Shown here piece after piece: positions 12,984 to 24,986 of a DNA stretch of 64,000 nt. The notes below the pieces were generated by a model. The model saw only the letters and a program-made list of their open reading frames with translations. It had not been told where the DNA came from and did no database searches. The stretch's first letter is position 1; every line of letters begins with the position of its first letter. This DNA comes from Clavelina lepadiformis (lineage: Eukaryota > Chordata > Ascidiacea > Aplousobranchia > Clavelinidae): contig NC_135244.1 of NCBI RefSeq assembly GCF_947623445.1, positions 6,386,001-6,450,000 on the forward strand, written 5' to 3'. The position numbers and the translations under genes were made by a program.

Positions 12984-15370
12984 AGCTCTGGTTATAATTC
13001 TCACAAAATATCGGTACATAAATAATAACATTAAAATTTCGTTTCTTAGCCCTACATTTACTCGCTGATGATGTCATTACTTTTTACTATGACCAAAAAG
13101 TTGCCTTGCTTGAGATCAATAGTGGAAAGTGCGGAAAGTGCGGAAAATGCATACACAAGATTCATCAACGTGCACAATGAACTTTTTTATCGTCACATTA
13201 AATTATAATAAACAACAAAAGCAAAGATTGTTGTTTGAGTGTCAATTTATAATAAATAAACAAAGAATTCAGACTTTTGCATCTTTGCACGCACAGTTTT
13301 TCATTGAACAGACGTACTTTTCTGTCGGGCTTGTGATAGTGACATTTTTCCTCAGATATCACAACTTAGCTGCTTCAAATATCAACGGAAAACAGACCTT
13401 GTGCAATCATAATGTCCATAAAATTTAAATTTTTTGCCCTACCTATGTAGATCACACTTGCACAGCGGGTTCAGCTGATGCTGTGCAGCCTTGTTGGAAG
13501 AATGAAAGATGTAATGCATGTAAGTTTTTCCCACAATGGTGACAGTTGCTACTATTGTTAGGAGCTGGATGAAACTTGTCAGTGGATCGCTTTCTAGACC
13601 TTAGGTTAGACATCCCAGGTTTAACCCAAACGTTTCTGCCATGTTTATTAAAACAATTTACTGTTTAATTTTTTGTCTTTGGATTGGTACATTTGCTAAT
13701 GTACGCAGCATCATACAAACTTTTAGTATGGATTAACACTTTAGTAATTCCGAAATTTTGTCCAAACGGAATACAGTCTAAAAGTATAGGTTTAGCTATA
13801 GTACATAAATGCTGGTGAAGTTTTATACCAAACTGGCTTATAAAAAGTAGGTGAAGCATGTACCATGACCCAGTAAAAAAATTATTCACATTTATGATTA
13901 CTCAAACTGCCCAGAAACCTTATATATAATGTCTTGGAGAGAATGAGATGATATCCAATAAAAGTATAAAATAAACAAAATAAAGTGGCATATCACATTA
14001 ATTCGATGATAGACATCTAAAAATTGGCTCACTTTTAAGGAGTGGTTATTACTATCATGTGATTGGAATTTGATGTAGCCTATTCTTTTTCCAGACTGGA
14101 GATTATGGCTGTTTTAATGATAAATTGTCTATACATGGACAAACTTTTGATGTAAAATTAAGAACCTTGATTGGAAAGTTCGTAAAGTAAGTGACTAATG
14201 TGCAATTTTTTTCCATGAAAACTTGTGAATGCGCTCAAACGATTCAAGCTAGAATTAGGGTAAAGAATTGGATGCATATTACAATGTACATGCAACTGCG
14301 GGTAGCACAATCTTTATCTAAAACGTGCTGACGGGATTAAAATGAACAATTAATAAATCAGTTGCATACTGCAGTTCTGCCAACTTTTATGGGTATGAAC
14401 TGAAGCACCATGTTTATATATATTTATAATAAACTAGAGTTTAAACAAGCTGGTTTAAATTGCTTGTTTATTATAAATGGATGTGAATAATTTAGCATGC
14501 ATGTTTAAAAGTTTTATGTGTGTTCCTTACTTCCCACTATGATCTTTTAACTCGATAGCTGGATTTTGTAGTTGCCAGAATCACAAATAGTACTTAACCC
14601 AAATACCCAATTAAATTGTAGTTATCTAAATTCTAGTTTTTTGTCTGCTTTTTCCCAACCTAATTGCTTATCTTTCTCAGTGTGCGTGGTGACCCAATTT
14701 TATTTAAGTAGTTGTTTTCAGTTGGCTTATACAAATTTTCCAAACAATTATCAAGAAGAAGATCTACTGGCCTAAATCTAAAAAGTTAACCAATTGTTCA
14801 GTAGCACAGCGTCATCTTGTGTTAATGACCAATTCCAGGAATTTTTTAATCGCCTATTTTCCTTTATCAGTTACCAAATTTATTTATGTATTTATTTTTA
14901 GATTAGTTCTGTAAGTTACATATTGGGAGATGATAGAATTTCTAGAAAGCCTTTCAAAGTAACCTCATTGGTTAGCTCGTTTGACAAAGAAATGCCAATG
15001 CAGAATAAAAGATTGCAGCCAGTTAAGGCTAACAATGAGGTGACTATGAAAATGATTAATTTATTTATCGGAATAAGCTTTCAGAACCACAGAACAACCT
15101 TTGAACCATTGACAATGTTTTAACACCGCATGTTCCTGACTTTTTCATTTCTCTTAAATTTCTTGCAAAAAGAGTTGGAAATTAATCATTAAACCAACCA
15201 CGGAAAGGGATATGTCTAATTAACCATAAAATCAATCTTTGTGGTTTCTTAGATAGAGCAGTGACTGACAAGCTACCAACTAACCTCAATTAGGTTGTAG
15301 CATAAATGCTTGTTTTTTGGTTTTTTATTAATACTAAATATTTTTTTTGAAAAAACTCCTGTATTATGAG

Positions 15371-16980
15371 TAGGGCCATTTTATATGACCTTAAAAAATC
15401 AATAATATGACTTTATTTTTTGGAAAATATGACTTTATATGACTTTATGTGAAAATCGTGTATTTTTATATGCGAACAACGTCACTCACGGAACTAAAGA
15501 GTAAAACATACGCAACATAACAGGAATACACATCCATTTTTATTTTAAATCACTGTTGTAGTACAGTTTCATGTAGTGTGGAATGTTAGAGTCTTTGAAG
15601 TTACGATTTGGACGTAAAAATGACTTTAGTAAGGAAAATGAGCGCTCCACAGACGCTGATGTGGGTTGACACTTCTGCAGTTTTGCATAAAGCGCTGGTG
15701 AAATGTCTTGTCTTTGTAGCTCCATAATTTGTTTCACATCGTTTTTGTCCAATCACTTCTTAATGTAATTTTTGAGCTCAAGCGGATCTTTTCCGAAATC
15801 AAGGGCATTTAGATCAGCATGGGCCTCTTTGATGGTGTACGTACAACTTTCCATTTTGAGTATTAAGTTTGAAATATTGTTGTAGTGGAGGCATATTTCT
15901 GTTAACTGACTAGTCAACTTTGGATCGTTGACTGAATTTTTGACGCTCTTTACAATAACTCCTTCACCTTCCCATGCATTGACTATTTCTTTCACTTGTG
16001 GAAGTCTCTCGGCATAATATTGAGCAGCATTCAACCAGCTACCCCAACGAGTAACTATGGGCTGTGGTGGTATGCCACATGAATCGAAATCGGCAGCTCT
16101 GCTTCTGTTCTTGGAGATACTTGCTTTCACTTTTGCAATCAAATTGTCTACTTCGGGGTAGGAGGCTTTTATTTTCAAGGCGCAATTGTGCAGTAGATGC
16201 GCAACACATGTTACATGCAGCAGTTTAGGATATACCTCTTTTAAGACTTTTCCAGCGCAGCACATGTAAGCTGCTGCGTCAGATATCAATAAATTCACTT
16301 GCTCTCTGTTAATTTTGAGTTCTTTCACCACATCGTCAAGTTCATGTATTATCTTCTGACTATATTTGGCGATCTGTCTAGCACAGAGCATTTAACCAGA
16401 AAACAAGATTCAGGCTTGTCCAGTGTACCACAAAGCGTGTGCAGAAATTTTTTGCCTCTTAAATCTGTTTCATCCATCACAAAAAACAATTCTTTTTCAC
16501 TCAATTTATCCAGCAGTTTTTGATTGTCTGCTTCACTCAATTCAAATACTTTTTGGCGACAAGCTGATTCAGAGGGTACAGTTTTTCCCAAATCTACAAA
16601 CAGCTTTCTAATTGATGGATGTTGTACTTTTACCAATGGAATGTCACTTGATGCAAATGCCCGAACAAGTTGACTGGTAAAATCGTTTAGTTGCACCGGG
16701 TGAATGAATGTTCAATCAGAAATTGCCTTACTTTCTTAGTGCTTAATTGCTTCACCGCTTAAATTGGTACTTTTGATTTAAAGTATACAACGATATGACT
16801 TTATAACTCAAAAATATGACTATATAACTTAAAAAGCTGATTTATGACCTAACCAGGAAAATATGACTTCATAACTTTCTTAATATACCTCATAGGGATG
16901 CGGTTTTTGCGTTAAAATTGATTTCACGACTTACTGATGCATAGAAAAAAATATGACTTTAATGACTTTAAATGGCCTTA
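15371..16980 (-). mobile_element. hAT DNA transposon with perfect 8-bp target duplication
   Basis: The element is bounded by attatgag at 15363-15370 and again at 16981-16988, a perfect 8-base target-site duplication as expected for hAT elements. The ends are imperfect inverted repeats: TAGGGCCATTTTATATGAC on the left, and ATGACTTTAAATGGCCTTA (the reverse strand of TAAGGCCATTT...) on the right. Both subterminal zones are packed with ATATGACTTT motifs, probable transposase binding sites. The minus strand encodes a broken transposase (separate entry). At 1.6 kb it is short for an autonomous hAT, and the N-terminal zinc-finger part is missing. Confidence 0.88.
15540..16696 (-). pseudogene. hAT transposase, N-truncated, one frameshift and one stop
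   Basis: Three consecutive minus-strand pieces form one protein: 16349-16696, then a shift to the frame of 15753-16391, then 15540-15752 after an in-frame TGA at 15753-15755. The first piece has the DUF659-like segment (FVMDETDLRGKKF). The second has SDAAAYMCCAGK and HVTCVAHLLHN, typical of BED-type hAT transposases. The last is the hAT C-terminal dimerisation region, with SVERSFSLLK. No BED zinc finger and no ATG start are present; the upstream frame is closed by a stop. The few lesions suggest a fairly recent insertion. It lies within the 15371-16980 element and cannot make full transposase as it stands. Confidence 0.88.
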
Positions 16981-17307
16981 ATTATGAGTATAATTGGACA
17001 GATTGAAAATTGCTATGAGAGGAATGAAATTTGTATTCATGAAAGCACCTCAAATTTCATAACTTTTAAGACAAATGTTTCATTTTGATGCATCCCTTAT
17101 TTTTGGATTATGTTTTAGCAGTTGTATTCAACTCGGTAAGATTAAATCTTGTTTGGCAGTATAGGATCATAGTGTGGAGTACGAAGTCTTAGGATGTTGA
17201 CTCATTTGTATTAAAATTTATTTTTCAACTAAACATTATTTTGCAGTCCCTAGTGTGTATAGATTACTTTAGGTTGATCAAGTTTAGGACTGATACAATA
17301 TAGAAAA

Positions 17308-20300
17308 ATGTCTTATTTAAACTATTTGTGGTTTGATCAAAACTTTGTGTTTGGGACAGCGATCTGTAGTCTATTATTAATGATGGTTTACTTTCGACAG
17401 AAAGGTAATTACTTGAAACTTATTTTATGTTATTTTAAATTTAAGATATAAATTTAAAACAATATATATACTTTTTTATCTTTTAGGGCTGGAGCATGTC
17501 TTGGTTCACTACAGATGGTTAATAGTCTGTCTTTTTTTACTTCCCGCTTCATTTTTCTTTGACGTTTTTATGTATATCAGAGCTTGGGTGATTTTTAAAT
17601 TTAATAGTGCCCCAAAACAACACGATGCCAGGGTGAAAAACATCCAACAACAGGTAAAGCGCACAAAATGTTGTTTTTCAGTTATGTTTATATTAATATA
17701 ATGCTTCTTTAATTGATGACTTGAATTTTTAACAAGATGAATTTTTTAGGCAAATTTTTAATTTTTAGTAATACCGAAAAATATGTAACATGAAGAAGAT
17801 CTTGTAAAGTATGTACTTTTTAAATTTGAAAAGTTGAATTATGATGTGTTTTAGGTGAAGAACTGGAAACCAAGTGATGGTAAAAAAATGTGCACAGGCA
17901 GACCAGGCTGGGCAACTGTTTCATTACGTTTGGGAAAATATAAACAAGACATGAAGAAAATTAATATCAATCTGATGGACATTTTAGAAGTGGACACAAA
18001 ACGACAGGTAAACTAATGACAGTGATTTTGCATTTAGCAGACTGTTGAATTTTTTGGGTTTGTTTTACTTTTTACGGTGTAACTATTCTCCTGACCTTCT
18101 TTTTCTACTAATATTTGTCTGACATTATCTGCTGTAACTTTATCAAGGACTTGAAATCAAAGTCTCAAGTCTAGAGTTCAGATACATTACTTTAAGATTT
18201 TAGTCTTTTAAGTAAACAATCACATACAGATCAACAATTTTAAGCTTAGCAAAAAACTTCACATTTGTTCTAATAACAATTCAATTGTTAATTTACATTT
18301 ACCTATTCAAAGTAGAATTTTACTTATAGGGCAATTGCTATGACATGTTCTCTTTAATTCTGTGTTTTTTTTGCAAATCACTAAATATGATGGATTAAAC
18401 AATTATTCGGTAATATTGGCTTTATTAAAATGTTATAATTAGCGTGATTGGTTTACACTTTCTCTATCCTTACATTTCGAAAATGAATATATACTCCCGA
18501 GCCATGGAAGTATAACAACTTTAACTTACAACTAACTTAATTTGAAATTATTATTAATATTAAATCTAAATACAATTCTAAATTTGTGTAAAATACACAT
18601 TCTTTCATCGGAATGGTTTGCTGTCTGAGCATCAATAATAACCTGACTATTTTAATCATGTAGAAAATACAGACTGTCATGACAAACTGGGAAATTTATC
18701 TTAACCAATATTAAAAGGATTTTCTGTTTTTTTTAAAGTCAAACAATTAAAGTTTTTTCACTGCAGTTACACTGCAAGGTGCTTATACTGTGGAGAAAGT
18801 GAACAGAAACTGGTTAGCATTCCGGTTGAGACACACAAACGAAATAACAACACTGATAACCTTAACCATAATATTGAGATTATGTTCTAAAATGTAAATG
18901 CAAAATAGCTGAAAGCCTTGTTTATCAAATTAGAAGATTGTTTAATGAGAAAATAACTGTTAGTATGGGAAGGAAGTGTGCTAGTTTTTATTAATATTTC
19001 AACATGTTTATTAATGGTCAGCAGGCTGGGCAAGCATACTGCTCAAACAGATCTATTTATCTCGCCACAGTTTTAAAATTACATTTGTTGCGAACTTTGA
19101 GTACATATACCAAGAGTATTGCCCTATGAAGACCTGCTTTCAAAGCCGAAAAAGAGTTGTCTGTAGAAAAATGAGTCTATGATGAGGCTATTTTTCTACA
19201 TTGTATTGTAATAATTATGTACCACTGTAACTAATTATAGTGGATGTACTGCATAATAATGCTTTTGCAACAAGGCCCAATGCATCAGATAATGCTATAG
19301 GTTGTTCGAGTTGAACCACTTGTCACAATGGGCCAGCTAACTTCTCTGCTGCTGCCACTTGGTTGGACTTTGCCCATTGTACCCGAACTGGATGATCTGA
19401 CTCTCGGAGGATTGATAATGGGCACCGGTACCACTCTTTATTTTCTTTATTATTTAAAATAAGGCAACCACTTCTATCTTTGTTTGCACAGACTTTGCCC
19501 TTCTTACGAAATGCTGTTGCCCTGGATTGAACTGTTTGCATAGCAGGCCTATTGTTAGATAATGACTTTCAAAAAAAAAACTGTTGCTCATTAATTATTA
19601 CCTATAGTGTTTATCTAGGTGTTGAAACATCTTCCCACAAGTATGGTTTAATGCAGCATATCTGCCTGTCTTATGAACTCGTTTTACCCGATGGCTCTGT
19701 AGTCACGTGCACTAAGGTAGATTCATATATGACTACTACTAATGCTGCAAATGTACATTTGCTAGTAAATGTTGATACTTAAATTAAACTTAAGTATTGA
19801 TCACATATACAAATTATTAAAAGAAATATTTATTGTGCTTTAGGATAAAAATGCTGACCTATTCTATGCTGTACCTTGGTCCCACGGTACGCTTGGTTTC
19901 TTAGTGTCTGCAGAAGTCAAGATAATACCATCAAAACAATATGTTCGTATTGCTTACCATCCAAAACATAGCATTGATGCGGTGGTGAGGTGTTTCACGG
20001 AAGGTAATGTGTTGTTGTATGTCAAAAGCAAGTATGCTATTGTGTTTCACTAGTTCGCGAATTCGTATTCCTTTATGCATTGCTAATATATATGATACTT
20101 ATGATGTTCTTCATGACAGAATCTATGGACACAGAAAAGAATGACTTTGTTGAGTGTTTGTCATATTCAAAAGACACCGCTGTTGTAATGACTGGAAATT
20201 TTACAGACATCTTTGAAACCGGAAAGGTGTAACAAAAATTTCAAAGAAAGTAAGTTGATTAAAGTTATCAGCTTGCAAATAATATCAAACATTTTTTAGC

Positions 20301-22112
20301 TGAATAAAATTGGGAGTTGGTATAAGCCTTGGTTCTTCAAACATGTGGAAAAATGCCTACAAAATGGACCTAAAGTTGAATACATTCCTTTAAGAGATTA
20401 TTACCATCGGCACACAAGGAGCATTTTTTGGGAGCTACAGGTGGACAATGAAATTCTTTTTGTAAGTCAACTTATCAACTGACACAGTTGTGGACACTTT
20501 TAATTGTGCAGGATATTATTCCATTCGGAAACCATCCCGTCTTTAGGCTCATTGCTGGTTGGTTGGTGCCCCCTAAAGTGTCACTGCTGAAATTAACACA
20601 AGGTGAGACAGTGAAAAAACTCTATGAAGATCACCATGTTGTGCAAGACATGCTGGTCCCAATTCGAAAAATGAAGGAATGCTTGAATACATTTGACAAA
20701 GAGATTAAGGTGCTTATAACAGTAATTTCATGCTTGAAAACAGAAACTGTCACTTCCAGGAATCAACAAGGCAAATTGTAATTTGTTTCTGTTTTATTGC
20801 AAAGGTTTATCCATTGTGGCTGTGCCCCTTCTACCTCCCTGATAACCCAGGAATGATCCACCCCACAAATAAAGACGGAGAAATGTACATGGATATTGGA
20901 GCTTATGGGGAACCACGGACAGCTAATTTCAACAATGTAAAAACCATTAGAAGGCTTGAGAAGGCTACTAAGGATTTTGGAGGGTAACTAATCCACGTAT
21001 CATTTCCATTGGTTAGATTTGAGTAAGGTTAAATATGTATGATTTACCTAAGTTTATACCGAAGTTCAATATTGACTCAAAGTTGCTGTGACAATGGACA
21101 AGTTCCTGCAAAATATGCTACTTTTATTGTGTATTGTGTTAAGCCATATTAAGGTTGTTTGGTCTATAAGTGGAGTATATAATGCAAGATAACATAGGTT
21201 TATTCATGTATATGTTCAAGCTCTACTTAGTGTGAAGCTAAATGTCTGCACTATTCAAATTGCCATAGTCTAAGTGACTGTAAGCTAGATACGATTTGTA
21301 GGAAAAAACATTGAGATTTTGTCTGTACATTGAATGAAATTTTCGCACATCAACACATTCACACCAAAAAAGCATGCTTGTTTCACCCACATTTTTGCAA
21401 GTGATTTAAGGTGGCCTTGCGACTGGCTATGCACCAGCCGCACATTCACACAATGAAAAACCGCACTAACTGAAGCAATTCAAGTTGAAATGTGGCATAT
21501 TACAATATTATTTAAAATGAAATTGTCTACGTTATGTATAATGTGGTAAAAAGTACACAAGGCTATGACAAGGATGTTACCTAAATAGATGTTCTAAACG
21601 TGGCAAGCTTATAGATTTTCAGCTTACAGGTAAAGTACAGTGTTTCCATTGCAACACCAGCTATCTGATCCATAACATCACATGTCCATGACATCACAAA
21701 TCTGATGTCATGGAAAGACACGCTTCTTGACACATTCAGTGTACAGATAAATGCAATTGCGTCACTGCTGGGTGTCTGGTGTACAGTCATCTTAAGATTA
21801 CCACCAATGCTGTTGCTGACGGTAATACTGAAATGCTTGGTATTGTACTGTGACATCGCTTCAGAAATAATATAGCTTTTCTATAAGCCTCATGCTGGAT
21901 GATTTGAACACTTTAACATTTGAAGAATATCGCCTAACACATAGTCTATATACTTAACCAGGTTTCAAATGCTTTATGCTGATAGCTACTTGACTAAAGC
22001 GGAATTTCATGCTATGTTTGATCACACTTTGTATGGCAAAGTAAGAGCAAGCATATCTTTTTGTGAAGAAAGAATGCCAGAGATTTATGATAAGGTACAC
22101 AAAGAGAAGTAG
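17308..22112 (+). CDS. DHCR24: 24-dehydrocholesterol reductase, 11 exons
   Basis: Exons: 17308-17404, 17487-17653, 17855-18007, 19301-19427, 19619-19716, 19844-20003, 20120-20226, 20300-20440, 20512-20709, 20805-20983, 21962-22112. All junctions are GT-AG and phases join to 525 aa; the human enzyme has 516. The protein is an FAD-dependent oxidoreductase of the endoplasmic reticulum that reduces the delta-24 bond of sterol intermediates with NADPH, the last step of the Bloch route to cholesterol. Two hydrophobic segments lie near the N-terminus (about residues 13-30 and 37-58). The FAD-binding domain includes [30 protein letters not shown] and [16 protein letters not shown] (around residues 175-195). 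The C-terminal half has the conserved [28 protein letters not shown] and DIGAYGEPR. The start ATG gives an N-terminus aligned with vertebrate DHCR24. Introns 3 (1.3 kb) and 10 (about 1 kb) are the longest. It is convergent with MZT1. No lesion is seen. Confidence 0.95.
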
Positions 22113-22915
22113 TTACAGACTCAATTTTTGTGTAAAATTTGTTTTGTAATGTCAGAATACATATAACTATGATGCCAGTGTAGCAGAGTTATACTCATCG
22201 AACTTGTGATTCATAACCCATTTATCTACATCTTTAAAGTAATGCTTGTATCTGAACTTTAATCATTGTGTACAGCGGTTCGCTTGCTTGATTTAGGCTT
22301 ACCATATGTGGAATAACAATGTACTAATAACATTATTTTCTGTCTGTCAATATGGTAATCTTCTATTCAGGGTAGATTTGTGTATATGCATACCGTACTT
22401 TGAAATTGCTGGCATTTGTTTTATTCATCTGCAGTGGCATTTAAGAAATGTTCAATCTACTTCTCTATGTATTTATTAACGCAACTTGCAAGCCTATATG
22501 ATGTACTACTTTTAGCAGAAATTGAGAACTGAGCCTTGCATTTAGGGTAATTTTGTTTTGATCTATTTATGTGACATACAAGTTTTTAAAATATGTCTGT
22601 TCCTGATGATAATCCACAACATCAGTCATTGTACTTGTCAAGTTTTTTTTTGGATATTTTTATCTATAACTTGATATATTATCATGGTAATATCCAGTTC
22701 ATTTGAATCAAAACTTGTACACACTTAATAAGAAAACTCACAACAAAGCATGAAATATGTACTTTCCAACTCTCTCTTAACCACCTTGGTTCAGAAGATA
22801 AAGATCAAAACTAAAAAGTTATGCAATGTAATAATGGTTAAATTGTCTTCAGAATTCATTTCTTTGTAGTTGTAGACATTTTTTGTGTCTCCAGATTTGT
22901 TGTCTGTGTCCTGTC

Positions 22916-22921
22916 AATAAA
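22916..22921 (+). terminator. Candidate poly(A) signal of DHCR24
   Basis: AATAAA about 800 bases after the DHCR24 stop codon, followed by TG-rich sequence. It is the first perfect hexamer noted downstream. The position is plausible, but transcript data would be needed to confirm it. Confidence 0.4.
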
Positions 22922-23210
22922 ATTAAAAGTTAATTGATAGAATGGAGAAGGTGTTGTTGAGTTACTAGCCATAAAAAAAATTAGATACCCATGAAAAAAA
23001 TGTTAGAAAACTTTACATGGGTATATAATTTTTCTTTAATCACCAATGATGCCACACTCACTTCGCAATTTGGAGAAATCTTAAAAACATACTTTAACAC
23101 AATAACAACAATTCAGGGTAAGCATTCCAGCATTTTAAAAGCTTAGTTTATAAGTTGTTGCAGTGTTGCATGGTAACAACTTTGTAAATTGAAAGAACCA
23201 ACAATAACCT

Positions 23211-23324
23211 TGGCCTAGAAAAGAAGTGCACAACCACATGGAAGTGACCTGGTCATCTCACAAATAAATTTATTAAATCTAGTAGTGCACTTTGACACGG
23301 TTGTGCATTCCCACCTCAGACCCA
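23211..23324. mobile_element. Palindromic MITE, copy 2 (degenerate)
   Basis: The inverted arms AAGAAGTGCACAACCAC and GTTGTGCATTCCCACCTCAGACCC are related to the element at 12882-12983. The centre differs. It lies between the DHCR24 and MZT1 3' ends and contains a minus-strand AATAAA (TTTATT at 23269-23274) that could serve MZT1. Ends are approximate. Confidence 0.5.
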
Positions 23325-23415
23325 GATAATCTTATACTGCACGGTGAAAATGAACAGCTGACTACAGTCAAAGTGATAGTATGTTCAAACTATTTGTTTA
23401 AGATCCTCAGTATCT

Positions 23416-23940
23416 TCAGTATATAAACTCAATTTTATGATATAAAATGCTTTTTAGTTGCTTTAATTCGCTTGCAAAACTGTCACCCCATTTTAGAGTT
23501 TGAAAACACACAAACCAGTAACCCATCTTCTACTGGCACAATTACCCACTTTACAATCACCACCAAAGATATATATACCAACTACTTTAGAAATAGGCCT
23601 GTATGTCAGATTGCCATTCATATGTTAATATTATTGTATTGTACGAGAAAGGTAGAGGCTTGGCTATTTATTTATATATATATAGTGATTGATAAGTTAA
23701 AGCTAAATTAAACTTAACAAAAAACATAGCTTCAAATGTGTTATGGCTTACTCTACATTGTATCCACCTTAGTACACACCTTATTTCCTTAATTACTGTG
23801 GCAATAGCTTCTGGATTTATTCCAAGTTCGCAGAGCTGCACACAAACGCTCAAAGTTTTAGCGTCTAATCCCGTGTTTAAAATTCTTGAAATTTCTAGCA
23901 GGGTATCCATTGCTTCGGCGGTTGGCTTTGCAGAATCCAT
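23416..23940 (-). CDS. MZT1: MOZART1, mitotic-spindle organizing protein 1
   Basis: Exon 1 is 23780-23940. From the ATG it reads through the family core ([16 protein letters not shown], then [20 protein letters not shown]), which matches vertebrate MZT1 almost residue for residue, and ends at a GTGTGT donor in phase 2. MZT1 is a tiny helical protein that binds the N-terminal regions of gamma-tubulin complex proteins and recruits gamma-tubulin rings to centrosomes and spindle poles. The second exon is less certain. The best candidate is 23416-23479, with a GACAG acceptor, the correct phase and a short helical tail ending in a TGA. This gives 74 aa in total, against 82 for human. It is convergent with DHCR24. 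Exon 1 is secure; the tail exon has only moderate support. Confidence 0.85.
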
Positions 23941-24986
23941 AGCGCTTATAATTTTAATGATATTTTAAAAATATCAGCAAACATATGTATTGCCTACAAA
24001 ACGAACTGCAGAAAGTCTTGTAAAAGCGCGTGCTTTTTTAAACTTCGACACACTGCGACCCTTTAAACAAATGTTTGTCTCCTTAAGTTTAAGACTCGAA
24101 CTAAATCTGGCTGCAGATGTTATTGGGGATTACCCTAATATAGTTTAACGTCATAGACATCTTAACAGTTAACGTTTGGGTCCTCTTTACCCAAAGTATA
24201 GATGTAATTCCATAGGAATGGATAGATGGTATTGATAATTATGAATGATTGTACCTGTTCGAGATGGTGCTTAGTAGATTGGTTGCTTACAATTTAACCA
24301 CAACAGAAAGTAAAACGAAAGTACTTTTAAGCCGACTGGTTATTTCCAAATGCAAAATATCAAAAGCTGCTAGGTTTCTGTACATTGTTTCACAGAGTAA
24401 ATTTGCCTCAAAACTCATGCATTATTTAAATTTTTTGAATTGTTAAAGATAGAAAGTATTTTTATGAGCACGTATTCCCACACGACAACCAACTGACTCG
24501 CAACCATGCCTTGGTTTTAAATAACGTTTTCTTTATTTATTTATGAGTGTTTTTCATACGGTCTGAGTCTCACAGGCGCCATATTGGTGCAAAACTGTGT
24601 GAACACTGGACACACACATGAAGGTAGATTAATTTCTCATTCTTTTAAGTTCACTTAAATTTCTGTAAAAATGACGCATATTTTTAGCCTTCGGTAGGCT
24701 ATGTAGCCAACCGCTGTTTTTTTTTTTTTTTTTTAAATAAAACAACTTGCTGCCTTTTGCAAAACAGTATACTCTTATTTATTACAAAGTAATTTTATTA
24801 ATGATAATACTGTTTGAACAGAGCAAATAGACTATATAAAATGGATAAAACAAAGCCGGGCATTAGGCCTATAACTACAACATCAGCATCAAATAGATTT
24901 ATGGCAGGAAAAGGAACTTAAATTCAAAGTTTTAGTAAAAAGACACCCAACTTATAGTTTGATTGTGCATATGCTGTAGCTGTACG
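23941..24986. other. Intergenic region between MZT1 and the Atonal-type gene
   Basis: About 1 kb between the MZT1 start codon and the stop of the next minus-strand gene. The side next to MZT1 should contain its promoter. There is a run of about 17 T at 24717-24733 and several minus-strand AATAAA hexamers near 24778-24799. No convincing coding exon. Confidence 0.5.
24794..24799 (-). terminator. Candidate poly(A) signal of the Atonal-type gene
   Basis: TTTATT on plus reads AATAAA on minus, about 190 bases past the stop codon of the bHLH gene. A second hexamer lies at 24778-24783. Position is the only support. Confidence 0.4.

Larger units (their letters stand above)
6488..15370. other. Long gene-free stretch upstream of DMRT2
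   Basis: Nearly 9 kb with no convincing coding exon on either strand. The part next to DMRT2 should hold its promoter, but I see no clear TATA box or site cluster. A block at about 7560-7900 is richer in CpG than its surroundings and is open for 104 codons on plus, without family resemblance; it could be regulatory. The repeats found here are listed separately (9062-9511, 10850-11010, 12882-12983). The remainder is AT-rich and unremarkable. Confidence 0.5.

Noticed and set aside
13129..13428. 99-codon plus-strand frame
   Set aside because: Low complexity, rich in Asn/Gln/Phe/Ile, no recognisable motif and no exon partners.
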